Below, piece after piece: positions 47,440 to 58,140 of a DNA stretch of 64,000 nucleotides. How positions within the stretch are numbered: the first letter of the stretch is position 1; the number at the start of each line of letters is the position of its first letter. Made by a program: the position numbers and the translations under genes. The notes below the pieces were generated by a model that had not been told where the DNA came from, made no database searches, and saw nothing but the letters and a program-made list of their open reading frames with translations. This stretch comes from Hyperoodon ampullatus (Eukaryota; Chordata; Mammalia; Artiodactyla; Ziphiidae): assembly GCA_949752795.1 (NCBI GenBank), contig OX457057.1, forward strand, positions 5,074,632 to 5,138,631, given 5' to 3'.

Positions 47440-47630
47440 AAACTCTGTTGGATGAGGAGGCGATACAACTTCTGTTTGCTGCCGCTGCTAATTTCATTTT
47501 AGAAAATTAATAAAAATGAATTGCACCGCTGACATTTATAGAGTTTCCTAATAAAATGATACATTGTTTGTGTGGAGGAATCCCTATTAAATTAATTGTT
47601 GTATTCAGCTCACATATAGATGTTGGTATA
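47440..47630. promoter_or_regulatory. Candidate conserved non-coding element
   Basis: AT-rich and repeat-free: GAAAATTAATAAAAATGAAT, TCCTAATAAAATGATACATT and ATTAAATTAATTGTTG. Resembles homeodomain-rich enhancers. Called by texture. Confidence 0.35.
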
Positions 47631-47684
47631 GGAGCCGCAGAGGGACCCACTCCTTGTCTCCGTGGCTTGCTGATGGCTGGGGGT

Positions 47685-47693
47685 TATAAATAG
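47685..47693 (+). promoter_or_regulatory. TATA-box-like site
   Basis: TATAAATAG followed by AGCCC, the same nine bases as at 46788. Weak evidence for a promoter. Confidence 0.2.
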
Positions 47694-48049
47694 AGCCCTT
47701 GCTCAGATCCTGCCCTAATTACAGAGAAGGTCCTGGGAGCCCCGCTCACCTGTTTAATAATGAAGTGTGCTACAAGGAGGCTCCCAGGGTTGGGGGTCCC
47801 GGGGGGCGGCAGTGGCGCTATGACAGGGCTGAATGCAGATTGTTGAAACAGCCCATATTGTATTATCAGCAACTGGGACCTTCTGGAAATGGCAGCTTGA
47901 AAAATCACCCTTCAGGACGTCTTTATTTGGCACTTGCTGTGTGCCCAGCACTAGAGTAATGCCGCCGGGAGACCCCAGGGGACTCCACACTCCCCACCCC
48001 ACCACGTGGATTTAGAATCTTGGAATCAAGAGCTTGAGCCCTCCGTCTT

Positions 48050-48412
48050 GTACGTTCTTCCAGCTCCTCCTTCTGGCCTTGATTCTTTGTCACTTTCTCT
48101 GTGAGGCCCTCCCTGAACCCACAATTTAGAATCACACCCCTCCCATCCAGCCAGAATCCCTTTCCTCTTTCCCTGTTTTCTGTTTCTCTAGTGTGCTTAT
48201 CACCGTCTGACACACTCTGTAGTTCCCCTATTTAGTTGTTTAATTCACTTATTCATTATCTGACCTCCTCTCCCCCAAAGTAAAAGTACGACAAGGAGAG
48301 GGGCTTTCGGTCTAACTTGTTCAAGGGGTCTCCCCAGTGCCTGTAGCGCTGCTGGACACACGGTGGGTGCTCCATGAATATTTGTGAAATGAGTGAGAAA
48401 GTGAGTCAGGGT
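48050..48412 (+). mobile_element. L2 LINE 3' tail
   Basis: GAGGCCCTCCCTGAACCCAC, CTTATCACCGTCTGACACAC and CACACGGTGGGTGCTCCATG, then AATATTTGTGAAATGAGTGA follow L2 order. Confidence 0.75.
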
Positions 48413-48464
48413 TTGAAGGGAGAGACCTGGGTTGACTCTATTTTTGTCTTGTATAGATTGCCCT

Positions 48465-48650
48465 TGTACTGTGCTCTGGGGTACTTCTGTGGGCTTTTAA
48501 GTCCTTTCAACATCTCTGCCAGGCAATGAGATGGAGAGAGGGTGTATTATCTGTCCAAGATGGCACAGCAAATGTTGGAACTGGAATTTGAACCCAGGAT
48601 TAGCTTATTGCAAAGCCCACAAACTTAGCTTTGATGCTAACCCTCTGCTG
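48465..48650 (-). repeat. MIR SINE fragment
   Basis: Inverted MIR: TTATCTGTCCAAGATGGCAC, GGAACTGGAATTTGAACCC and GATGCTAACCCTCTGCTG. Confidence 0.7.
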
Positions 48651-49789
48651 GTGTGGGGTTTGAAGGTGGCCCCGCAAATTGTTCCACTATTCTCTCCCAC
48701 CTCCCATCTCCACGAATTCTGAACCACCCGGGACACCCAGCCTCCCTTTGCTGGTGAGCTTGGCTGTGGGTTCCTGTGCTGGCCTCTGGAGATGGATTTA
48801 GCCCGGAGTTGCAGGCAGTGTAGAGAAGCACACACTTCCCCATAGGGTGGAGAGCAGAGCCCAGCAGAGCACAGGCAGGCGGGCTGCAAAACTTAGCAAT
48901 CCCAATAATTTATTTCTCCTCCCCTGGGATACATGCAAACTTCTTTGGAAGCCGGGGACACGCAAAGCTCAAAATGGAGTTGAAAACATTTCCTTCCCAG
49001 GAATCCTGTGTGTATCGGTTAGAAGGAGGCTGGAAAATGTTATTAATTATCTAATTAATTAATTAGATTTATATAGATAACATCTCAACACTGAAACACT
49101 AAAGGTCTAATCATAGCATTTTCCTATAATGAACACTAAATGCTTCTTGGTCAATAAGCAGTAAAACAGCCAAGTAGAGGGAGGGGTCTGGAAGGAAAGG
49201 AGAAGAAAAGTGAGACCTGAGTTTCAAGAAGACCCAAGGGACTCAGCGAGAGACCCGCCCTCGCTCTCCGGCTCTCAGGACCCTGTAGGTCCACTGCTTC
49301 TTCCGCCCTGGACCTTTCCCACCCCAGTGGTAGGAACAAGTCTTGGGCCTTCTGCTCTTTTCTCCAAAGTTCTCCCTCCCAGGACTCCAAGAACTCCAGG
49401 GTTTGACTGTTAACTCTCTGTGGACCTTCCCCAAGTCTGAACCTCTCTCCTGGGCCACCTGGATGTCACGTTACTATCTCAGACTCATCATCTCTCCTCT
49501 CCCTCCTGCCCTCACTTCTGCTCTGTTTCCGTTCTCTGATTTCCCTTGTTCTCAGAACCTCATCTTAAAGGGTCCAAAGCTCACACCTTGTCCTCCTTCA
49601 CGGCCCCTCTTTCTCTTTCCTCCCCCGAATAGAATTAGTCACCAGTTCTGCCAGTTGCAAACTGTAATTCACACCCTTACCCTCCTGTGTCCCCCAGGTT
49701 TGGCCCTTACCACCTGCGTCGTGCTTGGGTTCTGAAACAGCTCCGGGTGCTCCCCGCTCCAGGCTGGACTCCCTTCCTCCCGCTGGTTT
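48651..49789. other. Single-copy intronic DNA
   Basis: Contains the AT-rich palindrome at 49049-49068 in an AT-rich pocket (49030-49130). No exon recognised. Confidence 0.4.
49049..49068. promoter_or_regulatory. 20-bp perfect palindrome of TAATTA units
   Basis: The twenty bases are identical to their own reverse complement: ATCTAATT, AATT, AATTAGAT. They contain three overlapping TAATTA homeodomain cores. Confidence 0.45.
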
Positions 49790-50240
49790 CCCTGAAACGC
49801 TCCTTTTGTTACATTGCTGTTCTCCTTGAAAACCTTAGCAACTTCCTGTGAGGTGAAGCCCAGTGTTGTGTTCAAGGCTCTTATTCTGCCTCAACCTCCC
49901 TCTCTCAGTCTTTTTCTTTGACTCCCCACTGCAAAGTACCCATTACAGTTAGGGGGCTGCTTACTGCTCTTCAGAGGCCACTGACCTCCCCTCAAATGCC
50001 CCACATCCAACCCAATCTGCCCGCCCTTCGGATCTGACCTCTTCCCGGGAGGCCCCCCAAACACGCCAACTCACGGGGAGCCCTCTTTGTCAGCTTCTGC
50101 AGCCCACGTTCTTTGTCATCAGTTGTTGACAATTTAGTGATCATAAGTGTGGAAGTCTTACCTCCTCACGGGGACAGTGAGCTCCCCAGGGGCAGGGCCG
50201 TGCCTTCTCTGTTGTCTCTGAAGGGCTTGCACGCAGAGAA
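49790..50240 (+). mobile_element. L2 LINE fragment
   Basis: AAAACCTTAGCAACTTCCTG, GTGAAGCCCAGTGTTGTG and TTCAAGGCTCTTATTCTGC, then GGACAGTGAGCTCCCCAGGG with GGCAGGGCCGTG, are L2 landmarks in order. Decayed. Confidence 0.6.
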
Positions 50241-50400
50241 GCAGGAGCTTTGACGGGGTGCACGGCAGTGTGCGGGCTCGTGGTTGAGCGGCAGATTCGC
50301 ACCTGCGCAGACCAGCGGAGAGGGGCCAGGCGGTGGCGCCAGGGGCGGGCAGAGCGCCCCACCCAGGAAGCCAGCCTCATCAGGCCCACGTGGGTCCCTG
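50240..50400. other. Small CpG-rich patch
   Basis: About 160 bases with CpG density clearly above the surroundings (GCGCC, GCGCAG, GAGCGGC, GGGCGGGC). Below CpG-island length. Function unknown. Confidence 0.35.
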
Positions 50401-50617
50401 TGCAGGTGGGGCTGCTTGGCCAGGACCTCTGTAAGCGGCACATGAGAGTCACCTGTGGGCCACTGCCAGGGCTTCTGCTCTTTGGGGCAGTTACAGGACT
50501 TTGCTAAGGAAGCCCCTATTCCTGGGGAGTGAGCAGAATAGAACTGCACAAATCATGTGGAGATCCTATCTGGAGGATGAAAAAATTCCCAGAGCTAAAA
50601 AGGAATTTTTAAAATAA

Positions 50618-50944
50618 TTTTTTAAAATTTTACTTTTATTGTTTTGGCTGCGTTGGGTCTTCATGGCTGCGCACGGGCTTTCTCTAGTTGCGGCGAGCGG
50701 GGACTACTCTTCGTTGTGGTGCGCGGGCTTCTCATTGCGGTGGCTTCTCTTGTTGCAGAGCATGGACTCCAGGAGCGCAGGCTTCAGTAGTTGTGGCTCG
50801 CGGGCTCTAGAGCGCAGGCTCAGTAGTTGTGGCACACGGGCTTAGTTGCTCCGCGGCATGTGGGATCTTCCCGGACCAGGGCTCGAACCTGTGTCTCCTG
50901 CAGTGGCATGCGGATTCTTAACCACTGTGCCACGAGGGAAGTCA
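50618..50944 (-). mobile_element. CHR-type SINE, long form
   Basis: Long form in reverse with AT-rich left end. Target-site duplication unclear. It abuts the L1 3' end that follows. Confidence 0.92.
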
Positions 50945-51290
50945 TGACACGTGCTACAACATGGATGAGCTATGAGGACATGATGCTCTGTGAAATGATC
51001 CAGCCACAGGAGGGTGAGTACTGGATGATCCTGGATGATCCCGTTTATGTGAGGTGCTGAAAGCAGTCAGATTCGTGGAGGCACAGAGTGGAATGGTGGG
51101 GGCCAGGGGCTGGGGGAGGGGTGGGGAGTTAGGGTTTGGTGGGACAGAGTTTCAGTTTGGGATGCTGGAAAAGTTCTGAAGATGGGTGGTGGTGAGGGCT
51201 GCACAGCAGTGCGAGTGTACTTAATGCCAGTGAACAGTACGCTTAAAAACGGAAAATTTTATGTTATATATATTTTACAATAGTTAAAAG
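50945..51290 (+). mobile_element. Old L1 3' UTR end, sense
   Basis: CTACAACATGGATGAGCTAT, ACATGATGCTCTGTGAAATG, GAGTACTGGATGATCC and CAGTGAACAGTACGCTTAAA then ACGGAAAATTTTATGTTATA follow the old L1 ending. Confidence 0.85.
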
Positions 51291-51363
51291 AAAAAGATTC
51301 CCACGACTTCCTCTGTAGCTGTGTCCGGACAGGCAGAGCCGGGGGTTGAGGATTGGTCCCGTG

Positions 51364-51396
51364 CGTGTGTGCGTGTGCGTGTGTGTGTGTGTGTTT
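51364..51396. repeat. (GT)n microsatellite
   Basis: Interrupted GTGCGTGT units then a pure GT run. Confidence 0.9.
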
Positions 51397-53078
51397 GTGG
51401 CGGGTGCTATTGGTGGATGGTTTGGGAGGGCAGCTTTATACCTAGACCATTTCAGGGACTCTGTCCTTCAGAACTGCAAAAGAAGAAATAAACTAGGTTG
51501 GCAATGATTTCAATGTGGTGACCTCTGCATTCTGCTGAATTGGGGAATCTGCTACCAAATTAATATAACGATGTGTCATGTTACATCCATTCCGGCAGTT
51601 CCTAATGCATTGAGCAAATTCTTGATGAAGTCCAAACTATTATCATTAACCAAAGAGCAAAAGTAGCAGTGGGTGGCGGCCGCTGGCTCAGGACTCACGA
51701 GGAGCCCCAGCTGCCCTGGGCCCCCCGGAAGGCATGTGCCCTGGGGGTTCTGTAGTTTGGATGCATTTCTGGATGAGGCGGGGAATGAGCCGTGACCTGG
51801 ATCCTGATGAAGTGTCTGGTGTCTCGATGGTGGTGGGGAAATCCCCAGCCTCCTTCTCAAAGTGGGTCTGCCCCAGATTCCAGTGCATTTTCCAGAATCA
51901 CAGAATGCAGAATGTCAAAGTGGGAGGAGACGGTGGAGGCCACCGATTCCCCTCGGTGCCCAGGAAGGGGGCCAAGGCGGGGGCACTGGCTGCCCAGAAC
52001 CCTGGTCCTTGGTGCCCCTGGGAGCAGACCTGGGCTGGCTTCAGGTTTCCAGCTGCACAGCCTTAAGTGGCCACCCTTTTTGCGGGTGGGTACGGGGGCA
52101 TTTGTCACACTCACGGGGTTTGTGTGTCCTCTGCTACCGTGCCAGCTCTCATCACCTCCCTTCCCACTTCCTGGAGCCAGGAGTGCAAGTCTAGGGCCTC
52201 TTTCCTGGGAGGGAGCCAAGAGAGGGGAGAGGGTGTTTGTGTGTCTCGTATCTCGCCGGTTTAGGCAGCTGCCACCTTCTGCCTCCAACCTCCACTTTCT
52301 TTTACCCTCTTTATTTTTATCAAAAATATCCATGCACGTAGTTTAATCAGGCAAATGGTCCTAAAAGTCTTGTAAGAAGAAACAGCAGCGCTCTGCCCTA
52401 CAGCTCAGTCCCATCTCCCAGGAGTGACCACTGCCAGTTCTTTTAGTTCTGATGTTACCTCCCGACTTTTCCATGTGCTTTTTCTGCTGTCTCTTGATTT
52501 GTCCGTTTTAGATGTTATCTTCTGACTTCCCTGTACGCTAGAGGAGGATCTGTTCTCTCACTCTGCAATCTCCTCTGCTTCCCGTATCTGGGAAGAGGGC
52601 TCGTCAATGGAGGTAGCCAGCTTCCAGTGGGGGGGATTCTGAAAGTCTGCATCTCCAGATACCGACGTCTGGAGATACCACTCGGGGTTCTCCAGAGAAG
52701 GATCTGTCAGTGTGCTGCCTGATGGTTTGGGCTTTGCGGCTCGTGGTCTGGGAAGCAGGCAGGGAGGGGGCTTGAAATTTCACCCTTAATTAATGCATTC
52801 TCCTGGTTGACATCCGTGTTTCCTGCCTCTCCTCCGCTGTCTCCAAGTTTGGGGTCTTTCAGGGTCCCTTAATGCAAGAAGAAACACGTCTCCAGTGGGG
52901 GCAGAGACCGGGTGGGGGTGTGTAGGGCCCTGGGAGGGTCTGACTGTTCCCTGCACAGGTCTGCAGCCTCTCCCTCCCTCCCTCTCACCCTTTCCGAGTC
53001 TCTGCTTCTCTGGCACCTGATGCTTCCAGTCCATGGGTCTTTCCGGGGCTCTGCAGGCGAATTGGCTTGTTTATCCTG

Positions 53079-53092
53079 GTGCCCCCTCGAGG
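53079..53092 (-). promoter_or_regulatory. CTCF-like motif, minus orientation
   Basis: The minus strand reads CCTCGAGGGGGCACC, with two departures from the CTCF core (T for A and G for a pyrimidine). Confidence 0.3.
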
Positions 53093-53605
53093 GCATGTGG
53101 GTTTTTGCTGCTTCTATTCTGCCGAGTCGGTTACCAACCCTGCATCTGCCGTCCATCTCTCTAGAATGTGTTGACACCCTTGACCCCCTCCTGTCTCCGT
53201 TCCCCTTTGCTCTGTCCTTGTGGGTTTATACCCGTGATCACCCCTCTGCTGTCATTAGATTGGAGACGCAATGCTCGGTCCTTCACGTCAAGGGACCCTG
53301 TCCCTTGAGGGTGGTGCTCGCTGGCCACTGCCCAGCCCTTCTGACTGGGACCTGCTCCCCTGTTTTCTCTTCCTCTCTCCTCTTCTTAGGCTCACTCTGG
53401 GTCTTACTTCCTCTTTCACTGTCTTGCTTTTTCCTCTTTCTCTCCTTTTTAGTCTGCAGAAAGAAATGCCTCACAATGCACTTTTGAGGTTTCGAAACGC
53501 ACAGCTGCTTAGGGCCCAGGAAACCCTGTGGCTGAGACGTGCAGGCTTCTTGGGTGCAGGGAAGTAGCCCCAAAGGCCAGCAGCTCCAGTGACACCACAC
53601 CCTCT

Positions 53606-54424
53606 TTAATGCAGCACCCCCAGCTCAGAGCCTTTCCTGGTGTGGGTATAAGGGACGTGACCTCTTCTGGGCAGAATTTTGAGGGTGCTGGGTGTGGCCA
53701 GGGCTAGCCAGTATGCCATGCAAGTCACCTGACAATGGCACCTTGATGCCTTTGTCTCTACTTGGCTATGAAGGTGTCTTCCGTGATTGTCCAAGTCTCC
53801 GGGCAGGGTGCTTCTCATCAGGGCACCTGCGATGCAAGTTGGGGTGCAGGGCACTCTGCCTGGAGACTGTTCACCCAGGGGACACCTGCCAGCATCTCTA
53901 AGCAGGACACCTGGCAGTAAAGACTGTTTCTGAGAATGAAACAGCACTGGCATTGTGCTCGCACAAATGGATAGGCGTTTACCTACCCTGTCAGAGTCCG
54001 TCAACTGTGATCTCATTATCCTTCTGCTGCCGACCAGTTTATTCTTAGCATCTTCACTCCCCTTTCCTGAATTTGGAAAATTAGGATTCTCTGGTATCTC
54101 TGTAATTGGTCCAGATTGGTATCTGTGGTATTTCCTCTGGATCAATTCTGATCTAATAAATCGATGTTGGCTGTGCGGAGAGGGGGCTGCTGGTGTGCTT
54201 GGGGGTGTCACAAGGTTGGAAGGCGTGTTCTTGGAATGGACCACTTTCTGCAATTCATCATCTTCCATGTAATGAGTAATTCTCAAATCAGCTGGATATT
54301 CTGGGCTGGAGATTCTCCCACTGTTCGCAGTCTGGCTAAGAGGTAATATTATCTTTGCTATTCTTAGATTTTCTAGTCTTTTATTAAGGGGCTTTAAAAA
54401 AAATTCAAAAGAAGCCAAAAACAA
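53606..54424 (-). other. Unexplained 272-codon open frame
   Basis: The longest open frame in the window, not explained by a repeat I recognise. It runs from MFLASFEFFLKPLNKRLE through NTPSNLVTPPSTPAAPSP and IPENPNFPNSGKGSEDAKNK to the stop. No domain, signal peptide or membrane segment seen, and no promoter or splice support. It is antisense to CAMTA1. It may be chance, a decayed repeat or a retrocopy. I do not recognise it. Confidence 0.15.
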
Positions 54425-54499
54425 AGGAAGAAAATCTCTCCTGGTTCTCCAACTCTACCTCATATCCCACTTTCCACACAAGTGTTTGCTTTGTATGGT

Positions 54500-54815
54500 G
54501 TGTGTTTATATACATACACACATGTACAAATGCATAATACACCCATGTGCACAGACACACACATACACAGAAGTACATGTACACATACTTACACACAATG
54601 CACACATGCACACATATAGACACACACATGCACAGACATGCATGGACACATAATATACAACATACACATGTAAGCACATGTATACATATGTGCACACAAC
54701 ACTCATATATACATTCAGAAATACACATGCACACTTATACACATATACATAAGTACACAACATATACGAATACACAACAGCCCACACACATACACACATG
54801 TGCACACACAACACA
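54500..54815. repeat. Long degenerate (CA)n-like alternating tract
   Basis: About 315 bases of CACA, CATG and TATACA units with few interruptions: near-continuous purine-pyrimidine alternation. It lies directly before an old L1 end at 54845. Open frames here encode low-complexity Cys/Val/Tyr or His/Thr only. Confidence 0.85.
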
Positions 54816-54844
54816 TACTTTGCCACTTCAGTCATTATTTTCTT

Positions 54845-55226
54845 TTTTTCTTCCAGTTTTATTGAGATGTAATTGACACACAGCACTGTGTGAGTTTAAG
54901 ATGTACAGCATAATGATTTGATTTACATACATCATGAAGCAATTATCATAGTAACTTTAGTGACCATCCTTCATCTCAAATAGATGCAAAATTAAAGAAA
55001 TGGAAAAACTTTTTTTCTTGTGATAATAACTCAGGATTTACTCCCTTAATTTTCATATGTAACACAGAGCAGTGCTAACTGTATTGATCACGGTGTACAT
55101 CACACCCCTAGTACTTATTTACCTTGTAACTGGACGCTTGTACCTTTTGACCACCTTCCTCCAATTCCCCCTCCCCCCCACCTCCCCCCACCTCTGGTAA
55201 CCACAAATCTGATCTTGTTTTCTATG
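54845..55226 (-). mobile_element. Old L1 3' end, antisense, first part
   Basis: TTCCAGTTTTATTGAGATGT, AATTGACACACAGCACTGTG and ACTGTATTGATCACGGTGTA follow the reverse of an older L1 3' UTR. It is split by the SINE at 55240 and resumes at 55488. Confidence 0.85.
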
Positions 55227-55239
55227 AGTTTGTTTGTTT

Positions 55240-55284
<45 letters not shown>

Positions 55285-55474
55285 GTGCGCGGGCCTCTCA
55301 CTGTTGTGGCCTCTCCCGTTGCGGAGCACAGGCTCCGGACGCGCAGGCCCAGCGGCCATGGCTCACGGGCCCAGCCGCTCTGCGGCACGTGGGATCTTCC
55401 CGGACCGGGGCACGAACCCGTGTCCCCTGCATCGGCAGGCGGACTCTCAACCACTGCGCCACCAGGGAAGCCCC
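55240..55474 (-). mobile_element. CHR-type SINE, short form, with a very long A tail
   Basis: Short form in reverse with a T run of about 43 bases. AGTTTGTTTGTTT is duplicated at 55227-55239 and 55475-55487. The long tail and close match to the family suggest recent insertion. Confidence 0.96.
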
Positions 55475-55487
55475 AGTTTGTTTGTTT

Positions 55488-55670
55488 TTGAAGTAGCATT
55501 GACCTACAATGCTGGGTTAGTTCCTGTTATACAACATTGTGATTCAATATTTCTATATATTTTGAACTTGTCACCACAGTAAGTCTAGTAAAGTACTACA
55601 TGTCACCATACAAAGATATTAACTAATTATTGACTATATTCCCCACACTGTACATTTCATACCTGTTTTG
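55488..55670 (-). mobile_element. Old L1 3' end, antisense, second part
   Basis: GAAGTAGCATTGACCTACAA, GGGTTAGTTCCTGTTATACA and TGACTATATTCCCCACACTG continue the L1 after the SINE. Confidence 0.85.
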
Positions 55671-56509
55671 TAAGAAAAAAAATGTCTGGGAGAAATTTCC
55701 TGCTTTTCATTCAACGATTTAATAAGATGGAACATTGGAACATTTTGGGTAAAGGAAAATTTCTCCTAGAAGAGAGAAATTCTCCTGTCCTGGCAGCCCT
55801 GATCTCATCTGGTAGGGAACTTATGGCCGATTGAGCCGTTTAGTTTGAGGTGATTCTGGGGAGGCCGGAGGGGGGCCTGAGTCTAGACCTGGGGCAGCTG
55901 CGTGCCGGGGAGAGGGTCCTGGCTGTGCCGAGGGCAGGGGGCTGGCCAAGGTGCTTCCAGACTGGCTGCTTTGTGATTCCCATCACTGCCCTAATGAGGT
56001 CAGTAGGAATTTGGGACCAGATTTTTTTTTTTTTTTTTGAGAATTCTTTAAGAACAGGAACTTTTTGACTGTGGTGGAATTGGATTTGTGCATAAAAGGG
56101 CAGCTGGCCCTTAGGCTGAAACGTCAGGGAGATCAGAGCACTGCCAGGCTTAAGGGGAAAGCTGTAGAGGAAGGTGATGAAATTAGGGAAGGCACAAAAC
56201 GTGCAACGAGGGAGAAACAAGAGCAGAGGAGACCTGCTCGCCTCCCGTGGAGCACGCCCTGCCCCGGGAAATGTGCCGTTTCCACACGTACTCACACACA
56301 CACAAACCCTCGGTGCTCCTGCCTCAGTGTTACGGGCCCACAATGATTAATTGGGTCCACCAGCTTCGGGAGGTGCTGCCCCTGGATCTGGGGGTTGATG
56401 GCACTCTGGCAAAGGCGCGTCATCTTCTCCCATGTGGTTGGACGTGAGCCTTTTACTCCCGGATCAAATTGTCGCCTCTTGTATCGTTGGTCGGCTCCGT
56501 TCTGTTTAT
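55671..56509. other. Single-copy intronic DNA
   Basis: A T run lies at 56022-56038. No exon or repeat recognised. Confidence 0.4.
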
Positions 56510-57010
56510 TCACTGGTCGTTGCTTGCAGTGTGCCAGGCACCGTGCTGGGCTTTGGGGATGGAGTAGTGAACCAGACAGATAGTTTACGGTAATGGTGAT
56601 GCTGACAAGGGATGCCAGGGCCAAGTGCACTGAGAGGCTGGTCCTCCAGCAGACGGGGTGGGAGGGTGGGAGGGACCGTCAGGCTGCCTTCCTGAGGGGC
56701 TGAGCTTTGGACAGAGACTTGAAGGACGAGCATGTGTATGTGCGTGTATGTGTGTGTGTTGGGGTGGGATGAGCTGGGCAGAAGGAAAGCAACTCATTCC
56801 CTGGCTGTGCTGGAGGAGCCTGTGCAGATCTGGGCAGGAGGGCGTCAGGAGAGGGTGGGAGCGGACAGGAAGTCCTCGCAGCCCAGGTAGTGAAGATGGA
56901 GAGACGCGGGTGGAGGTGAGGTGAGGGAGAGCCGTGGAGACCAAGCTAAGGGTTTGGGGACAATGCTGGACAGTGCGGACCCACACTGGTGGGTTTTGAG
57001 CGGGGCAGTT
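56510..57010 (+). repeat. Medium-reiterated mammalian repeat
   Basis: TTGCAGTGTGCCAGGCACCG, GGGGATGGAGTAGTGAACC and GGGTTTTGAGCGGGGCAG match the other copies. A GT-rich run lies at 56733-56760. Confidence 0.5.
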
Positions 57011-57779
57011 AAATGAGCAGATGTTGATGACAGCCTCGTCCCGGTGGCCCCGGAGCTGGAGAAAGACTGGAAGGACAAGAATGGAAGGACAGAGAAGCAG
57101 GAGGGCGCCCACACTGGCCTCTGCAGATACCCACTTTAGTGATGGAAAGACTGAGGCTCCATCTGTCAGAAGGTACCCGCGTCCTGTTACTGCAGGACAG
57201 ACCTTTTACTTTGGAGAGTCAGAAGTCTCAGTGAACCAGGCTCCCTGGTGAATTGGGTGCTCAGCGGCTCAAAGTTCAAGGCTTTGGTTCCTCCTGAATG
57301 TCAGCTGCCCAGCACTTGGCTGACGTCACCACCCCCCCGTCCCTCTGTTCTCTCACAGTTCTCCCACCTATGTGGGCTCAACCCCTCCTCCTCACACCGG
57401 GGTTCTGACTGAGGCTTCGGGGGACGAAGGGACCTCCAGGGGGAGGGGATCTGCTGGCTGGGATGGCTTCATGCCACAGCCCATCTATGTACGTGTGAAA
57501 AAAAGTACTGACGACATTGGTGGTGATGGATGACAGGAGATTGCACGGGGGAAATATTATCTTGCAATAATTGCCAAACTCTGAGTTCTTTTCCGGCTGT
57601 GGTACAGAATTCCAAGGTGAGAAAAAAAAAATCTCTCTTACCACTTCATGAGTGAGTAGTTCAGTTCTGCCTCTTGGAGAAAAATTCCACTTTTAACCCC
57701 ATATATCCCGTCGGCGTATGTCTGGAATTATCCATAGTTACATTTCTCTGGTGTTTAATTTCCTTATCCAGTGCCAGAG
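57011..57779. other. Single-copy intronic DNA
   Basis: No exon or recognised repeat. Confidence 0.4.
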
Positions 57780-58140
57780 GGTCTGCAAGGATACGTCAGA
57801 GTTTTGCAGTTTATTAATTTTGCATTAAATAATTAATAGTAAAGTTAATTGATGGATTATTCAATTTTCAGGTAAAATGGGACGATAAATATTCATAACT
57901 TATTTTATTAAGGGAATTTCCATTTCTTGTCATTAAATCTAGATTAATGAAACCTGATTTTAAATGAAGATTGAAAACAATTGTGCTTTAGAATTAATTT
58001 GCTAAGTTAAGGTCATTGCCTTGTGAGTTTACCCCCTGCCAGAAAATTAGGGCTTCATCATCTCTGGATAAATGTCTGAATTCACAGAAGTAACATTGCC
58101 ATTAGTTTAGGAAAATTCCACGAGTCTGCTGGGGATTTCT
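57780..58140. promoter_or_regulatory. Candidate conserved non-coding element
   Basis: An AT-rich, repeat-free block dense in homeodomain cores: TTTATTAATTTTGCATTAAA, AATAATTAATAGTAAAG, TTAATTGATGGATTATTC and AATTAATTTGCTAAG. The strongest enhancer-like texture in the window. Confidence 0.4.

Larger units (their letters stand above)
51397..54498. other. Mostly single-copy intronic DNA
   Basis: GC-rich, with several 180-codon open frames on both strands that lack protein features. A possible old repeat remnant is at 52300-52480. The longest open frame in the window is at 53606-54424 and is listed separately. Confidence 0.4.

Noticed and set aside
51792..52346. 184-codon plus frame overlapped by long frames on both strands
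   Set aside because: Multiple overlapping open frames in GC-rich DNA with no domain or splice support; compositional.
52912..53487. 191-codon plus frame with a hydrophobic Leu/Phe-rich end
   Set aside because: The hydrophobic end comes from a CTT/CTC-rich stretch (53350-53450). No start context, signal peptidase site or homology recognised.
54506..54886. Cys/Val/Tyr-rich 126-codon frame resembling a metal-binding protein
   Set aside because: Produced by the alternating CA/TG tract; low complexity, and similar frames appear in the other registers.
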